Made by a program: the position numbers and the translations under genes. A model generated the notes under the pieces. That model had not been told where the DNA came from. It did not search any database and was given only the letters and a program-made list of their open reading frames with translations. This document shows positions 30,888 through 38,828 of a DNA stretch of 64,000 nucleotides, in pieces; positions within the stretch are counted from its first letter, which is position 1; each line of letters begins with the position of its first letter. This DNA comes from Nitrospirota bacterium (GTDB lineage Bacteria; Nitrospirota; Thermodesulfovibrionia; Thermodesulfovibrionales; JdFR-88): positions 62,001-126,000 of the forward strand of contig JAJYJS010000004.1 of NCBI GenBank assembly GCA_021789215.1, given 5' to 3'.

Positions 30888-31549
30888 ACCTTGAGCTTAC
30901 ACTTCTGATACTGGAGTCCGTCCTGCTTGCGTTCACGGTGGTGCTGCTCCTTTTCAGCATCAGGGAGGGCAGGAGCCGGGAAAAGCTGATACGAGGGGTG
31001 GACAAGGCCGCGAAAACGTTTACCCGGCTGGAGTATTTCCTTGCCGTAGTCGATTCCATGTCAGATGCCAAGGTTGAGATTGCCGGGCTTATAACTGGCA
31101 GGCCGCCCTCCGGGAGCGATATAAAAAGGTCGCGGGACATAATCGATGCTATAGAGAAAATGAGCAAGTCTCAGGTGCGGATAAGATACCTTCTTCCCCA
31201 GTTCCACGACAGGCTGCACATAGGATATCTGTACTCGAAAGCCGGGGCCCAGATAAGGTTCAGCACATGCCCCATCCTGCACGACCTGCGCTATATGACC
31301 GTGGATGAAGGGGTCACCATCATCGGCATACCGGAGAGCGTCGGGCAAAAGGAAGCCACAAAGAAGGGCTACAAAATAGCTTCCGAGGGGCTCAATTCCA
31401 TCCTGAAGGAGCACTTCGAGTCCTGCTGGGCGGCAGCGGTGCCCTTTGAGGAATACCTGAAAGAGGTCATAAGCCAGACAAAAGCGACCGCCAGGCATCT
31501 TTCAAAGGAGCTCAATATAGACGAGGCCGAGCTTGAGCGGTTTTATTGA
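30884..31549 (+). CDS. Hypothetical membrane-anchored protein
   Basis: 221 aa ORF with N-terminal TM, overlaps upstream stop by 4 nt. Confidence 0.6.
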   Translation: MNLELTLLILESVLLAFTVVLLLFSIREGRSREKLIRGVDKAAKTFTRLEYFLAVVDSMSDAKVEIAGLITGRPPSGSDIKRSRDIIDAIEKMSKSQVRIRYLLPQFHDRLHIGYLYSKAGAQIRFSTCPILHDLRYMTVDEGVTIIGIPESVGQKEATKKGYKIASEGLNSILKEHFESCWAAAVPFEEYLKEVISQTKATARHLSKELNIDEAELERFY

Positions 31550-31593
31550 CTGAATTGACCTCCCCCCAAGCCATCATATAAAATCGTATTCCT

Positions 31594-31633
31594 GCCGGAG
31601 TGGCGGAACTGGCAGACGCAAGGGACTTAAAAT
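31594..31633 (+). pseudogene. 5' half of tRNA-Leu(UAA), truncated in the anticodon loop
   Basis: GCCGGAGTGGCGGAACTGGCAGACGCAAGGGACTTAAAAT identical to 33624-33663, then diverges to T-rich DNA. Confidence 0.9.
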
Positions 31634-31832
31634 TTTTTTTGGGCTAATTTCGTAACTTGGCCTCTGGTCTGGATATTTAGCAAAGTACTCGATTTTTAAG
31701 GGCAAAAACCGCTTCTGTTTTTTATAGCTGTTCCCATATTTTCTGCCCTTCCGGATATTTTCCGCTACAATTCTGCTACAGTCAAAAAGGAAGGCGAGAG
31801 AACAACTGCGATTCTGATTCTGCCCATTTGCA

Positions 31833-31861
31833 TTGACAAATATACGGCATCGCCGTATATT
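31833..31861 (+). promoter_or_regulatory. Promoter/operator of first TA module
   Basis: TTGACA-17-TATATT with perfect IR AATATACGGC-atc-GCCGTATATT spanning the spacer and -10. Confidence 0.8.
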
Positions 31862-31866
31862 TAATT

Positions 31867-32190
31867 ATGTCATGGGAGCTTATAGAACTGCCTCCCTTTG
31901 CAGAGCTTAGGGATAAGTTGTTTTCTGATGAGGAGTTTCGGGATTTACAGATATTTTTGATCGATCAACCCAAAGCGGGCGACGTTATCCCTGAAACGGG
32001 TGGCTGCCGTAAGTTGCGTTGGGCAGCTAAAGGGAAAGGTAAGCGTGGCGGTGCGCGAGTGATCTATTTTCTCCGTATGACGGATGATCAGATTGTGCTG
32101 GTCGCCGCATACGGTAAAGGAGAACGGGACGACGTGCCGCGAGCATGGCTTAAACGAATCAAGGAGGTATTTGAACATGAGCAGAGCTAA
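31867..32190 (+). CDS. RelE/HigB-type toxin
   Basis: 107 aa; CRKLRWAAKGKGKRGGARVIYFLRMTDDQIVLVAAYGKGERDDV. Confidence 0.85.
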   Translation: MSWELIELPPFAELRDKLFSDEEFRDLQIFLIDQPKAGDVIPETGGCRKLRWAAKGKGKRGGARVIYFLRMTDDQIVLVAAYGKGERDDVPRAWLKRIKEVFEHEQS

Positions 32191-32533
32191 AGAATCAGTC
32201 CGCCGCCTCATGGAAACTATAGATAAGGGCGGCAAAGTCGAATGGGCCCGTAAAACCCGGTTTATTCCGCAGCGCGACGGATCGCTCCGGCGGCTGGTAC
32301 AGCGCAAGGATGGAACTGTGGAGAAAGACGAGATCATTTCCGAAGATCGTATGCTGGTGGCCGAAGCCCGCGCAAAGACTGGCCTGTCCCAGGATAAATT
32401 CGCGGCGCTGCTCGGAATTTCCGCACGCACCCTCCGCGATTGGGAGCAAGGCCGTAGAACACCTTCGGGAGCCGCCAAAACACTTCTCCAAATAGCGGCG
32501 AAACATCCCGACGTGCTTCAGGAAGTGGTCTGA
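32177..32533 (+). CDS. XRE/HigA-type antitoxin
   Basis: MSRAKESVRRLMETIDKGG...LVAEARAKTGLSQDKFAALLGISARTLRDWEQGRRTPSGAAKTLLQIA; overlaps toxin end. Confidence 0.85.
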   Translation: MSRAKESVRRLMETIDKGGKVEWARKTRFIPQRDGSLRRLVQRKDGTVEKDEIISEDRMLVAEARAKTGLSQDKFAALLGISARTLRDWEQGRRTPSGAAKTLLQIAAKHPDVLQEVV

Positions 32534-32616
32534 ACACCATAGGTGGTGTGTTTATGACTGTAAAGCTTGATATAGCGCCGAAGAGGTAAATTCGTTCATC
32601 TCTCATATCCATTCAG

Positions 32617-32657
32617 TTGACTCGAGAGACATTTGTGTACATAATAAAGTATACAAA
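32617..32657 (+). promoter_or_regulatory. Promoter/operator of second TA module
   Basis: TTGACT (32617)-17-CATAAT (32640) overlapped by palindrome TTTGTGTAC-N8-GTATACAAA. Confidence 0.65.
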
Positions 32658-32670
32658 GGAGGACACGATT

Positions 32671-32958
32671 ATGAAATTTCTGAGCGTTCGGGACCTGAGG
32701 GGCAAGTCCGCCCAGGTCTGGAAAGAGCTTCCCAAGGAGAGGGAGATGATAGTTACTAGCAACGGGCGGCCAATCGCAATCCTTGCGGCGATAAACGAAT
32801 CGAACATTGAAGAATCTCTGGCGGCCTTCCGGCAGGCACGCGCGGCCGAAGCGGTCTTGTCGCTCCAGCGCGGCTCCGTGGCGCGCGGAAAAGACAAACT
32901 GACGATGGAGGACATAGACGCCCAAATCAAGGCCGTCCGCAAGCAGCGGAACCGATGA
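32671..32958 (+). CDS. Phd/YefM-type antitoxin
   Basis: MKFLSVRDLRGKSAQVWKELPKEREMIVTSNGRPIAILAAI. Confidence 0.85.
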   Translation: MKFLSVRDLRGKSAQVWKELPKEREMIVTSNGRPIAILAAINESNIEESLAAFRQARAAEAVLSLQRGSVARGKDKLTMEDIDAQIKAVRKQRNR

Positions 32959-33368
32959 ATATCGTCCTGGACACCAATGTCCTTGTTGCCGGCCTTCTGT
33001 CTCCCTTTGGCGCCTGCGGCGAGATCGTCCGCATGGTTTCCTCGGGCAAGCTGACACTCTCTTTCGACGCCAGAATTCTTGCCGAGTATGACGAGGTCTT
33101 GCGACGGCCCTGGTTCGGGTTTGAGGAGGAAAAGGTGGCGGCGCTTATGGAATACATTGTCCACAGCGGGAAGGCGGCAGCGTCGCTGCCCTGCGCGGAC
33201 CCACTGCCGGATGCCGATGATATGCCGTTCCTTGAGGCTGCCACGGCCAATAAAGCGGCATGCATAGTTACCGGAAATCAAAAACATTTTCCGGCTGGCC
33301 TGTGCCAGGGCGTTAAGGTTTTTTCTCCGAAGGAATTTCTTGTGTTTTACAAAAAACAAAAGCAATAA
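32955..33368 (+). CDS. PIN-domain toxin
   Basis: 137 aa; MNIVLDTNVLVAGLLSPFG...DPLPDADDMPFLEAATANKAACIVTGNQKHF; 4 nt overlap with antitoxin. Confidence 0.9.
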   Translation: MNIVLDTNVLVAGLLSPFGACGEIVRMVSSGKLTLSFDARILAEYDEVLRRPWFGFEEEKVAALMEYIVHSGKAAASLPCADPLPDADDMPFLEAATANKAACIVTGNQKHFPAGLCQGVKVFSPKEFLVFYKKQKQ

Positions 33369-33439
33369 AAAGCATGGCTCCCTTTTTTGGATAATTTTGT
33401 ACCTATATATTGATAAATGATGACATTCTTATCCATTCT

Positions 33440-33535
33440 TTAAACCCTGAAAATACTCACGCTGCCCACCTTCTCCTTGCCGCTTTCCCATCTGGATACC
33501 GTAACCGGACTGACGGAGAGGAACCATAAAAGACA
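33440..33535 (-). pseudogene. Remnant of an XRE-type HTH gene
   Basis: Reverse-strand LSVSPVTVSRWESGKEKVGSVSIFRV* resembles an HTH_3 recognition helix; no matching upstream ORF. Confidence 0.5.
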
Positions 33536-33623
33536 GGATTTCTCTCGATGCCAGTTACAATCTGCTACACTAAGGTTGTTTCTTTGTTGACGGAAATCCG
33601 AAAAATCCTTTAAAATCAACCAT

Positions 33624-33709
33624 GCCGGAGTGGCGGAACTGGCAGACGCAAGGGACTTAAAATCCCTCGGGGGGGAACCCCCGTACGGGTTCAATTCCCG
33701 TCTCCGGCA
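33624..33709 (+). tRNA. tRNA-Leu (anticodon TAA)
   Basis: GCCGGAG...CTCCGGC acceptor stem, GGGA-CTTAAAA-TCCC anticodon arm, long variable arm, TTCAATTC T loop; CCA not encoded. Confidence 0.95.
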
Positions 33710-33800
33710 TTTTTGTTTTTAATTATTCGTCGAGTTACGGCAGCAGCATCTTTTAGAACATGTTTTGTAGCATCGGAAGGTAAAAAGAATCAGGAGCGGT

Positions 33801-34565
33801 TCAAATCCTGAACCTTCCCAACACCCTGTTTAGAAACTCCCTTGTCCTCGGGACTTTCGGGTCGGTGAATATCTCCGTTGGCGGGCCGGTCTCTATGATA
33901 TTTCCTTTATCGAATACCACCACCCTGTCGGCCGCTTCGTGCGCAAATCCCATCTCGTGAGTGGCAATAATGGTGGTCATCCCCCCGTCCACAAGTTTCC
34001 TTATCACGGAGAGCACCTCTCCGGCCATCTCCGGGTCAAGAGAGGACGTGGGTTCGTCAAAAAGCATCGCCTCCGGACGCATGGCAAGCGCCCTGGCTAT
34101 CGCGACGCGCTGCTGCTCGCCGCCTGAGAGCTGGCCTGGATAGCTGTTTATCTTGCCCTCAAGGTTTATCTGCCTCAATATCTCTCTCGCGTCCGCCACG
34201 GATTGCTCCCTGCTCATCCCAAGCACTCTCACAGGGGCCTCGATTATATTTTGCAGCACGGTCATATGCGGAAAAAGATTGAACTGCTGAAAGACCATTC
34301 CCAGCTTTAGCCTTACATTCCTTATCCTTTCAGCCTCCTGTTTCGAAGGCCGTTTGGAGTTTATGGAATGGAGCTCAATTCCGTCGACTATGACCTCGCC
34401 CCGCTCGAAAGTTTCGAGCCCGTTTATGCAGCGGAGCATCGTGCTCTTTCCACTTCCCGAAGGGCCGATAAGGACCACAGCCTCCCCTTTTTCCACCTGA
34501 ATGGAAATGCCCTGGAAGAGCGGGTGCGCCCCGTAGGATTTATAAAGGCCGTGGACGGTTATCAT
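33801..34565 (-). CDS. Polar amino acid ABC transporter ATP-binding protein (GlnQ-like)
   Basis: 254 aa; [49 protein letters not shown]. Confidence 0.95.
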   Translation of the reverse strand: MITVHGLYKSYGAHPLFQGISIQVEKGEAVVLIGPSGSGKSTMLRCINGLETFERGEVIVDGIELHSINSKRPSKQEAERIRNVRLKLGMVFQQFNLFPHMTVLQNIIEAPVRVLGMSREQSVADAREILRQINLEGKINSYPGQLSGGEQQRVAIARALAMRPEAMLFDEPTSSLDPEMAGEVLSVIRKLVDGGMTTIIATHEMGFAHEAADRVVVFDKGNIIETGPPTEIFTDPKVPRTREFLNRVLGRFRI

Positions 34566-36094
34566 CTCTGGTCTTTTTTAAGCCTTTTCTCCAGCCTCCG
34601 GGCCAGCAAGGAGAGCGGATAGCTCATCCCGAAGTAAAGGAGCGCGGTTATAAGCCCAAGCTGGAAGAAACGGAGCGTGCTTGCGGCAAGCATGCTGTAG
34701 GTCTTGGTAAGCTCCACCATCGCAATCACGGATACGAGGGAAGAGTCCTTGAACAGGGCGATGAAGTCGTTGGTTATGCCCGGAAGGGCAATCTTTACAG
34801 CCTGGGGCAGGATGACGCGCCTTACGGCGAGCCCCCTGGTCATGCCAAGTGTGAGCGCGGCCTCCATCTGGCCATTGGGCACGGCGTTTATCCCGGCCCG
34901 GTAAAGCTCGGCCTCATAAGCGGCGTAATTCATCCCAAGCCCCAGGAAAGCGGCCATCACGGGATTAAGAGAGATGCCGACGTTGGGCAGGCCATAATAA
35001 AGGATGAAAAGCTGTATGAGGAGCGGGGTCCCCCTGTAGACCTCTATATAAGACGTGGCAAGCCATTCAAAGGGCGGCCCGGCATAAAGACGCATCAGCG
35101 TAAGCAGAAGCCCAAGCCCAATGGCCAGGGCCATAGATGAAACTGAAATGAGCACCGTGACCCCGGCGCCCTTTAAAAGCATCGGGAAGAAGTTCTTTAC
35201 AGGCGCCCGCCGGCCCTCCTCCAGTGTCGTGGCGCCGGAATCCTCGAAAAAAGAGGCAAGCTTCTCCTGTTTTTTATTCCAGAGGCCCCATTTTTCATAG
35301 ATTTTTTTAAGCTCGCCCGTGCTGTAAAGTTTTGCCAGTATGCCGTCCAGCTTCTTTTTCAGCTCCGTATCGTTCTTGCGGACGGCTATTGCATAAAGCC
35401 CCTCCCCCACCGGCGGCCCGGCGTATTTCAGCTTTGGGTTGGGCTTTGCGTAATAGGCCGCTATCGGGAGGTCAAGCAGAACGGCATCCAGCCGGGAGAG
35501 CGCAAGGTCCTGATAGGGCTCCACCTGCCCGGAGTAAATCTTTACGTTCACGCCCCCCATGCCCATTAAAATATCCTGGGCCACCGTCCCTGAGAGCGTG
35601 CCAACCCTCCTGCCCTTCAGGTCCACGATGCTTTTTATATCCGTATTGTCCTTTTGCACTACAAGCTGTTCGGTGTAGATGTAATACGGCTCGCTGAAGA
35701 GGACATGGTTTTTTCTTCCTTCCGTAACCTCTATCCCGTTCATGGCGAAATCGAAGTCCCCGCGTTCGAGCGCCGGGATGAGGCTGTCCCAGGCATTCTG
35801 GGACTGCACGGCTTTAACGCCAAGTTCGTGGGCTATGGCATCAGCGAGGTCCACCTCGAAACCTATGATTTTAGAAGGGTCCCCGGGGTCCGGAAAAGCG
35901 TATGGCGCGCCGCCCTCGGCGTCAGCTCCCCAGAGAAGATAGCCGCGCTCTTTTATCCTTTCCAGCGTGCCCTCTTTTGGCTTCGGGGGCGCGGCCATGT
36001 ACATAATTACCCCTACCCCTGCCAGCAGAGAAAGAATCTTAAAAAAACGCCGCCGCATCGGTTTACGGTAAACCAATCCGGCCAAAAGCGTCAA
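34562..36094 (-). CDS. Amino acid ABC transporter substrate-binding/permease fusion
   Basis: 510 aa; SBP domain (GFEVDLADAIAHELGVKAVQSQNAWDSLIPALERGDFDFAMNG) fused to HisM-type permease (YIEVYRGTPLLIQLFILYYGLP). Confidence 0.9.
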   Translation of the reverse strand: MTLLAGLVYRKPMRRRFFKILSLLAGVGVIMYMAAPPKPKEGTLERIKERGYLLWGADAEGGAPYAFPDPGDPSKIIGFEVDLADAIAHELGVKAVQSQNAWDSLIPALERGDFDFAMNGIEVTEGRKNHVLFSEPYYIYTEQLVVQKDNTDIKSIVDLKGRRVGTLSGTVAQDILMGMGGVNVKIYSGQVEPYQDLALSRLDAVLLDLPIAAYYAKPNPKLKYAGPPVGEGLYAIAVRKNDTELKKKLDGILAKLYSTGELKKIYEKWGLWNKKQEKLASFFEDSGATTLEEGRRAPVKNFFPMLLKGAGVTVLISVSSMALAIGLGLLLTLMRLYAGPPFEWLATSYIEVYRGTPLLIQLFILYYGLPNVGISLNPVMAAFLGLGMNYAAYEAELYRAGINAVPNGQMEAALTLGMTRGLAVRRVILPQAVKIALPGITNDFIALFKDSSLVSVIAMVELTKTYSMLAASTLRFFQLGLITALLYFGMSYPLSLLARRLEKRLKKDQR

Positions 36095-36189
36095 GCAGGA
36101 GAGAGAGGGAATTCAGGACATTAATAATGCAAGGGTTTTTGAGTGATTCTTCGGTTCGCTCTGAATGACGTGCGAAAGCGCAAACGCAT

Positions 36190-36230
36190 GGGGAAGGGGA
36201 AAAGGCGGAAAACGCCCTTTCCCCTTCCCC
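36190..36230. terminator. Long GC-rich hairpin, terminator-like
   Basis: GGGGAAGGGGAAAAGGCG-gaaaa-CGCCCTTTCCCCTTCCCC then TTTT. Confidence 0.5.
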
Positions 36231-36269
36231 TTTTGGAAATTACTTCCGGCCCTCTGCGGGAGCGGCCTT

Positions 36270-36428
36270 CTACTTGCCGGGCGCGTTGGTTGCGCCGGGG
36301 GCATTCGATGGCGCGGCAGGCGCGGGCGCTTCAGTCGGCGCCGGGGCCTCCTTCTTTTTGCAGGAAGTGAATGTCAGGAGTGAAAAAGCCATCAAAATGC
36401 TCAGGAACAGACTTACCAGATACTTCAT
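36270..36428 (-). CDS. Small Ala/Pro-rich lipoprotein (52 aa, not in supplied ORF track)
   Basis: Translation MKYLVSLFLSILMAFSLLTFTSCKKKEAPAPTEAPAPAAPSNAPGATNAPGK*; lipobox TFTSC; upstream AGGAGGGATG. Confidence 0.75.
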   Translation of the reverse strand: MKYLVSLFLSILMAFSLLTFTSCKKKEAPAPTEAPAPAAPSNAPGATNAPGK

Positions 36429-36606
36429 ATCATCCCTCCTTTTTATGCTGCGTTCAGATATCTCATCTCCGCGCAGATTTTTTATTTCATTATTTATGTG
36501 CCTGAATAAGGATTCACCACCTCCTCTTTTCAGGGCCGGAAAGAACAGGCATTTCTTTTTTCAGCGTTTTTTCCTTTTCAAAAGATTAGCAGAATCCAGC
36601 GGCAAG

Positions 36607-37110
36607 TCAAGAACGGGGGAGGAAGGCATCGGCGGGCCGGTCCAGGAGCGAATGATAATATTCCATGTCCAGTATCCGCCTCTTTATCTCCACGCTTGGA
36701 GAGTAGCCGCCCAGACCGCCGTTGGACTCTATAACCCTGTGGCACGGAAGCACAAGCGGTATGGGGTTCCTGGAGAGCGCCTGGCCGACGGCCCTCGATG
36801 CGCCGGGCCTGCCGACCCTTTCGGAAACCCACTTGTAAGTCCTGGTGCCGCCATAGGGTATCTCCCGCAGGCAAAGCCAGACGTCCTGCTCAAATTGGGT
36901 GCCGGAGAGCAGGACAACCGGGGACTTGAATTCCCTCAGTCCTCCGGCGAAATACGCATTGAATTCACTTATCAAAAGGGCCGGGGCCGCGCCCCTCTTG
37001 ACCCCCTGCGGCCTCTGGCCAAACGAAACGCCCGCAAGTTTTTTCCCGTCTTTAAGCAGAAGGTATATGACGCCAAATGGACTCTCTATGCGGTCAAAGA
37101 AGGTGTTCAT
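36607..37110 (-). CDS. ogt: Methylated-DNA--protein-cysteine methyltransferase
   Basis: 167 aa; ASRAVGQALSRNPIPLVLPCHRVIESNGGLGGYS. Confidence 0.95.
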   Translation of the reverse strand: MNTFFDRIESPFGVIYLLLKDGKKLAGVSFGQRPQGVKRGAAPALLISEFNAYFAGGLREFKSPVVLLSGTQFEQDVWLCLREIPYGGTRTYKWVSERVGRPGASRAVGQALSRNPIPLVLPCHRVIESNGGLGGYSPSVEIKRRILDMEYYHSLLDRPADAFLPRS

Positions 37111-37327
37111 CGCAAAGCCTCAGCCCGGCATAATAGCAGCAGAGTTCGCTGTCCAGGTCGTTTATGAATGATCTCTCTTCTCCATCCTCGAAGAGCACCC
37201 GCACAAGGCACGTCCCCCCCTCCAAAGCCGAGTGCTTCTCTTCCACCACCTCACCTATTCCCCAGAAACTGTACCTTATGTGCTGGACCTTGTCGCCCGG
37301 CCTGAGATACAGCCTTTTCCTGCGCAT
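37094..37327 (-). CDS. DUF3553-like small protein
   Basis: 77 aa; LRPGDKVQHIRYSFWGIGEVVEE...CLVRVLFEDGEERSF. Confidence 0.65.
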   Translation of the reverse strand: MRRKRLYLRPGDKVQHIRYSFWGIGEVVEEKHSALEGGTCLVRVLFEDGEERSFINDLDSELCCYYAGLRLCDEHLL

Positions 37328-37429
37328 GATACCTATTATAACAGTTGCAAACAGGCGGCTAAAAGCTTTCCAAAACGGCGTATTCTATGGTATAAAGTAA
37401 AGATGCCTTACCAACCCAAGGAGGAATGA

Positions 37430-38041
37430 ATGAAGAAAATAATGCTGGTTTTTTTGATGATGGCGCTCGCCCTCATCTCCTGCAACAGGCAGAAAACAGG
37501 GACCGAAACATCCGGGAGCGCCCCGTCCGCCAGCAGCCAGGCGTACCTGGCCAAGGTAAACGATGTGGTGATAACAAAACAGATGTATGACGAGGAGCTG
37601 AATGCGCTCCCCGAACAGCTCCGCCAAGTTTTCCTGAGGCAGGGCGGCCCGGAGGCATTCCTGAACGAGCTTGTGAACAAGGAGCTTCTCTACCAGGAGG
37701 CCAGGAAGAAAGGGCTTGATAAAGACCAGCGCCTTGCCAAGGCGGTTGAGGACTACAGGAAAATAACCATGGTAAAACTCCTGCTCCAGGACCAGATAGA
37801 GAACAAGACATCCGTATCCGATGACGATGTGAAGAAGTTCTACGACCAGAACAAGCAGGACTTCAAGGTGCTCTCAGGCAAGGACAAGGGCAAGACGGTA
37901 GATTTCGACATGGTAAAGGAGCTTATACGCCAGCGGCTCAATTCCAGGAGGCAGGAACAGGCGTTCAACGACTACCTGAACGGCCTCAAGAAATCCAACA
38001 AGGTGGAGATAAACCAGCAGGAAGTGAGCAAATTAAAGTAA
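37430..38041 (+). CDS. SurA-N-domain-like lipoprotein / putative PpiC-type chaperone
   Basis: 203 aa; LALISCNRQ lipobox, LAKVNDVVITKQMYDEELNALPEQLRQVFLRQGGPEAFLNELVNKELLYQEARKKGL. Confidence 0.8.
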   Translation: MKKIMLVFLMMALALISCNRQKTGTETSGSAPSASSQAYLAKVNDVVITKQMYDEELNALPEQLRQVFLRQGGPEAFLNELVNKELLYQEARKKGLDKDQRLAKAVEDYRKITMVKLLLQDQIENKTSVSDDDVKKFYDQNKQDFKVLSGKDKGKTVDFDMVKELIRQRLNSRRQEQAFNDYLNGLKKSNKVEINQQEVSKLK

Positions 38042-38054
38042 AAAAAGCTTTTTT

Positions 38055-38681
38055 TCAGGCAAGCGGGATGCGGAAGCCGCAGGACGTGTCGCCCCGGGAA
38101 AGAGACGTCTGCTGCACGACCGGCGCTCCAAGCAGGTCTTTAAGGAGCTCTACCTCATAGAAGCAGGCCTCGTTGTATACGCTGGCAATCCTTGAAAGAG
38201 GGCAGTTGTACTTGCTAAGGACATAGTCGCTGCCCTCGGTCTTCAGCTCAACTATATAACCGTCGTTTTCAAGCAGCCTGGAAAGGGCCTTCAGCCTTTC
38301 GGAAAGAGGGCCGGCCCCGTTCAACTGGGAGCTTTTCTCCTTTAAAAGCCTTTCTTTCCTCATCCTGAAGAGCTCTTTTATCTTGCCCCGGCCGTCAAGG
38401 GCCTCGAGGTCCCTGAGCATGTCGATGGAAAACTGGTGGTAGCCTTTCGGGAAGATCTCGTCCGCCTTGTCGGTGAGCTTGTAGATGAAGACCGGACGGC
38501 CGATGCCGTGCTTCCTGGCCTCGTATTCGACCATGCCCTTGCGTTCAAGCGCCAGCAGGTGCTGCCTTATGCCCATGGGTGTAATTCCAACGTGTCTGCT
38601 TAAATCCTCCGCAGTGAGCCCCCCGGTCTTTTTAAGCAGCATGATAATCCGGTCCTTGGTTTGACCCTCTTCCATGCGCAT
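38055..38681 (-). CDS. HTH transcriptional regulator (ArsR/DeoR/SufR-like)
   Basis: 208 aa; KDRIIMLLKKTGGLTAEDLSRHVGITPMGIRQHLLALERKGMV; C-terminal Cys residues. Confidence 0.8.
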   Translation of the reverse strand: MRMEEGQTKDRIIMLLKKTGGLTAEDLSRHVGITPMGIRQHLLALERKGMVEYEARKHGIGRPVFIYKLTDKADEIFPKGYHQFSIDMLRDLEALDGRGKIKELFRMRKERLLKEKSSQLNGAGPLSERLKALSRLLENDGYIVELKTEGSDYVLSKYNCPLSRIASVYNEACFYEVELLKDLLGAPVVQQTSLSRGDTSCGFRIPLA

Positions 38682-38828
38682 GACGAAAAATTAACATAAT
38701 TTTATATTTTTGTAAATATTTTTTAAAAAAAAGCGAAAATCGCCTTTTTAGGCCGTTTTTGAGGTGGTATAATATTACAGGGAAAAAAAGGGGCAAAATA
38801 CGCGCAGAAAAATGACCCGGAGGTGCTG

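Larger units (their letters stand above)
31594..33709 (+). mobile_element. tRNA-Leu-flanked toxin-antitoxin islet, no integrase visible
   Basis: Direct repeat of 40 nt tRNA-Leu 5' half bounds two TA modules and an XRE remnant. Confidence 0.65.

Noticed and set aside
31594-31633. Split (trans-spliced) tRNA-Leu half
   Set aside because: No separate 3' half or intron-like complementarity seen; an intact tRNA lies 2 kb downstream, so a recombination remnant is simpler
36146-36172. GTGATTCTTCGGTTCGCTCTGAATGACG, and TTCCCGC/GCGGGAA at 9318
   Set aside because: They resemble common dispersed intergenic REP-type repeats; only single copies of each are evident here
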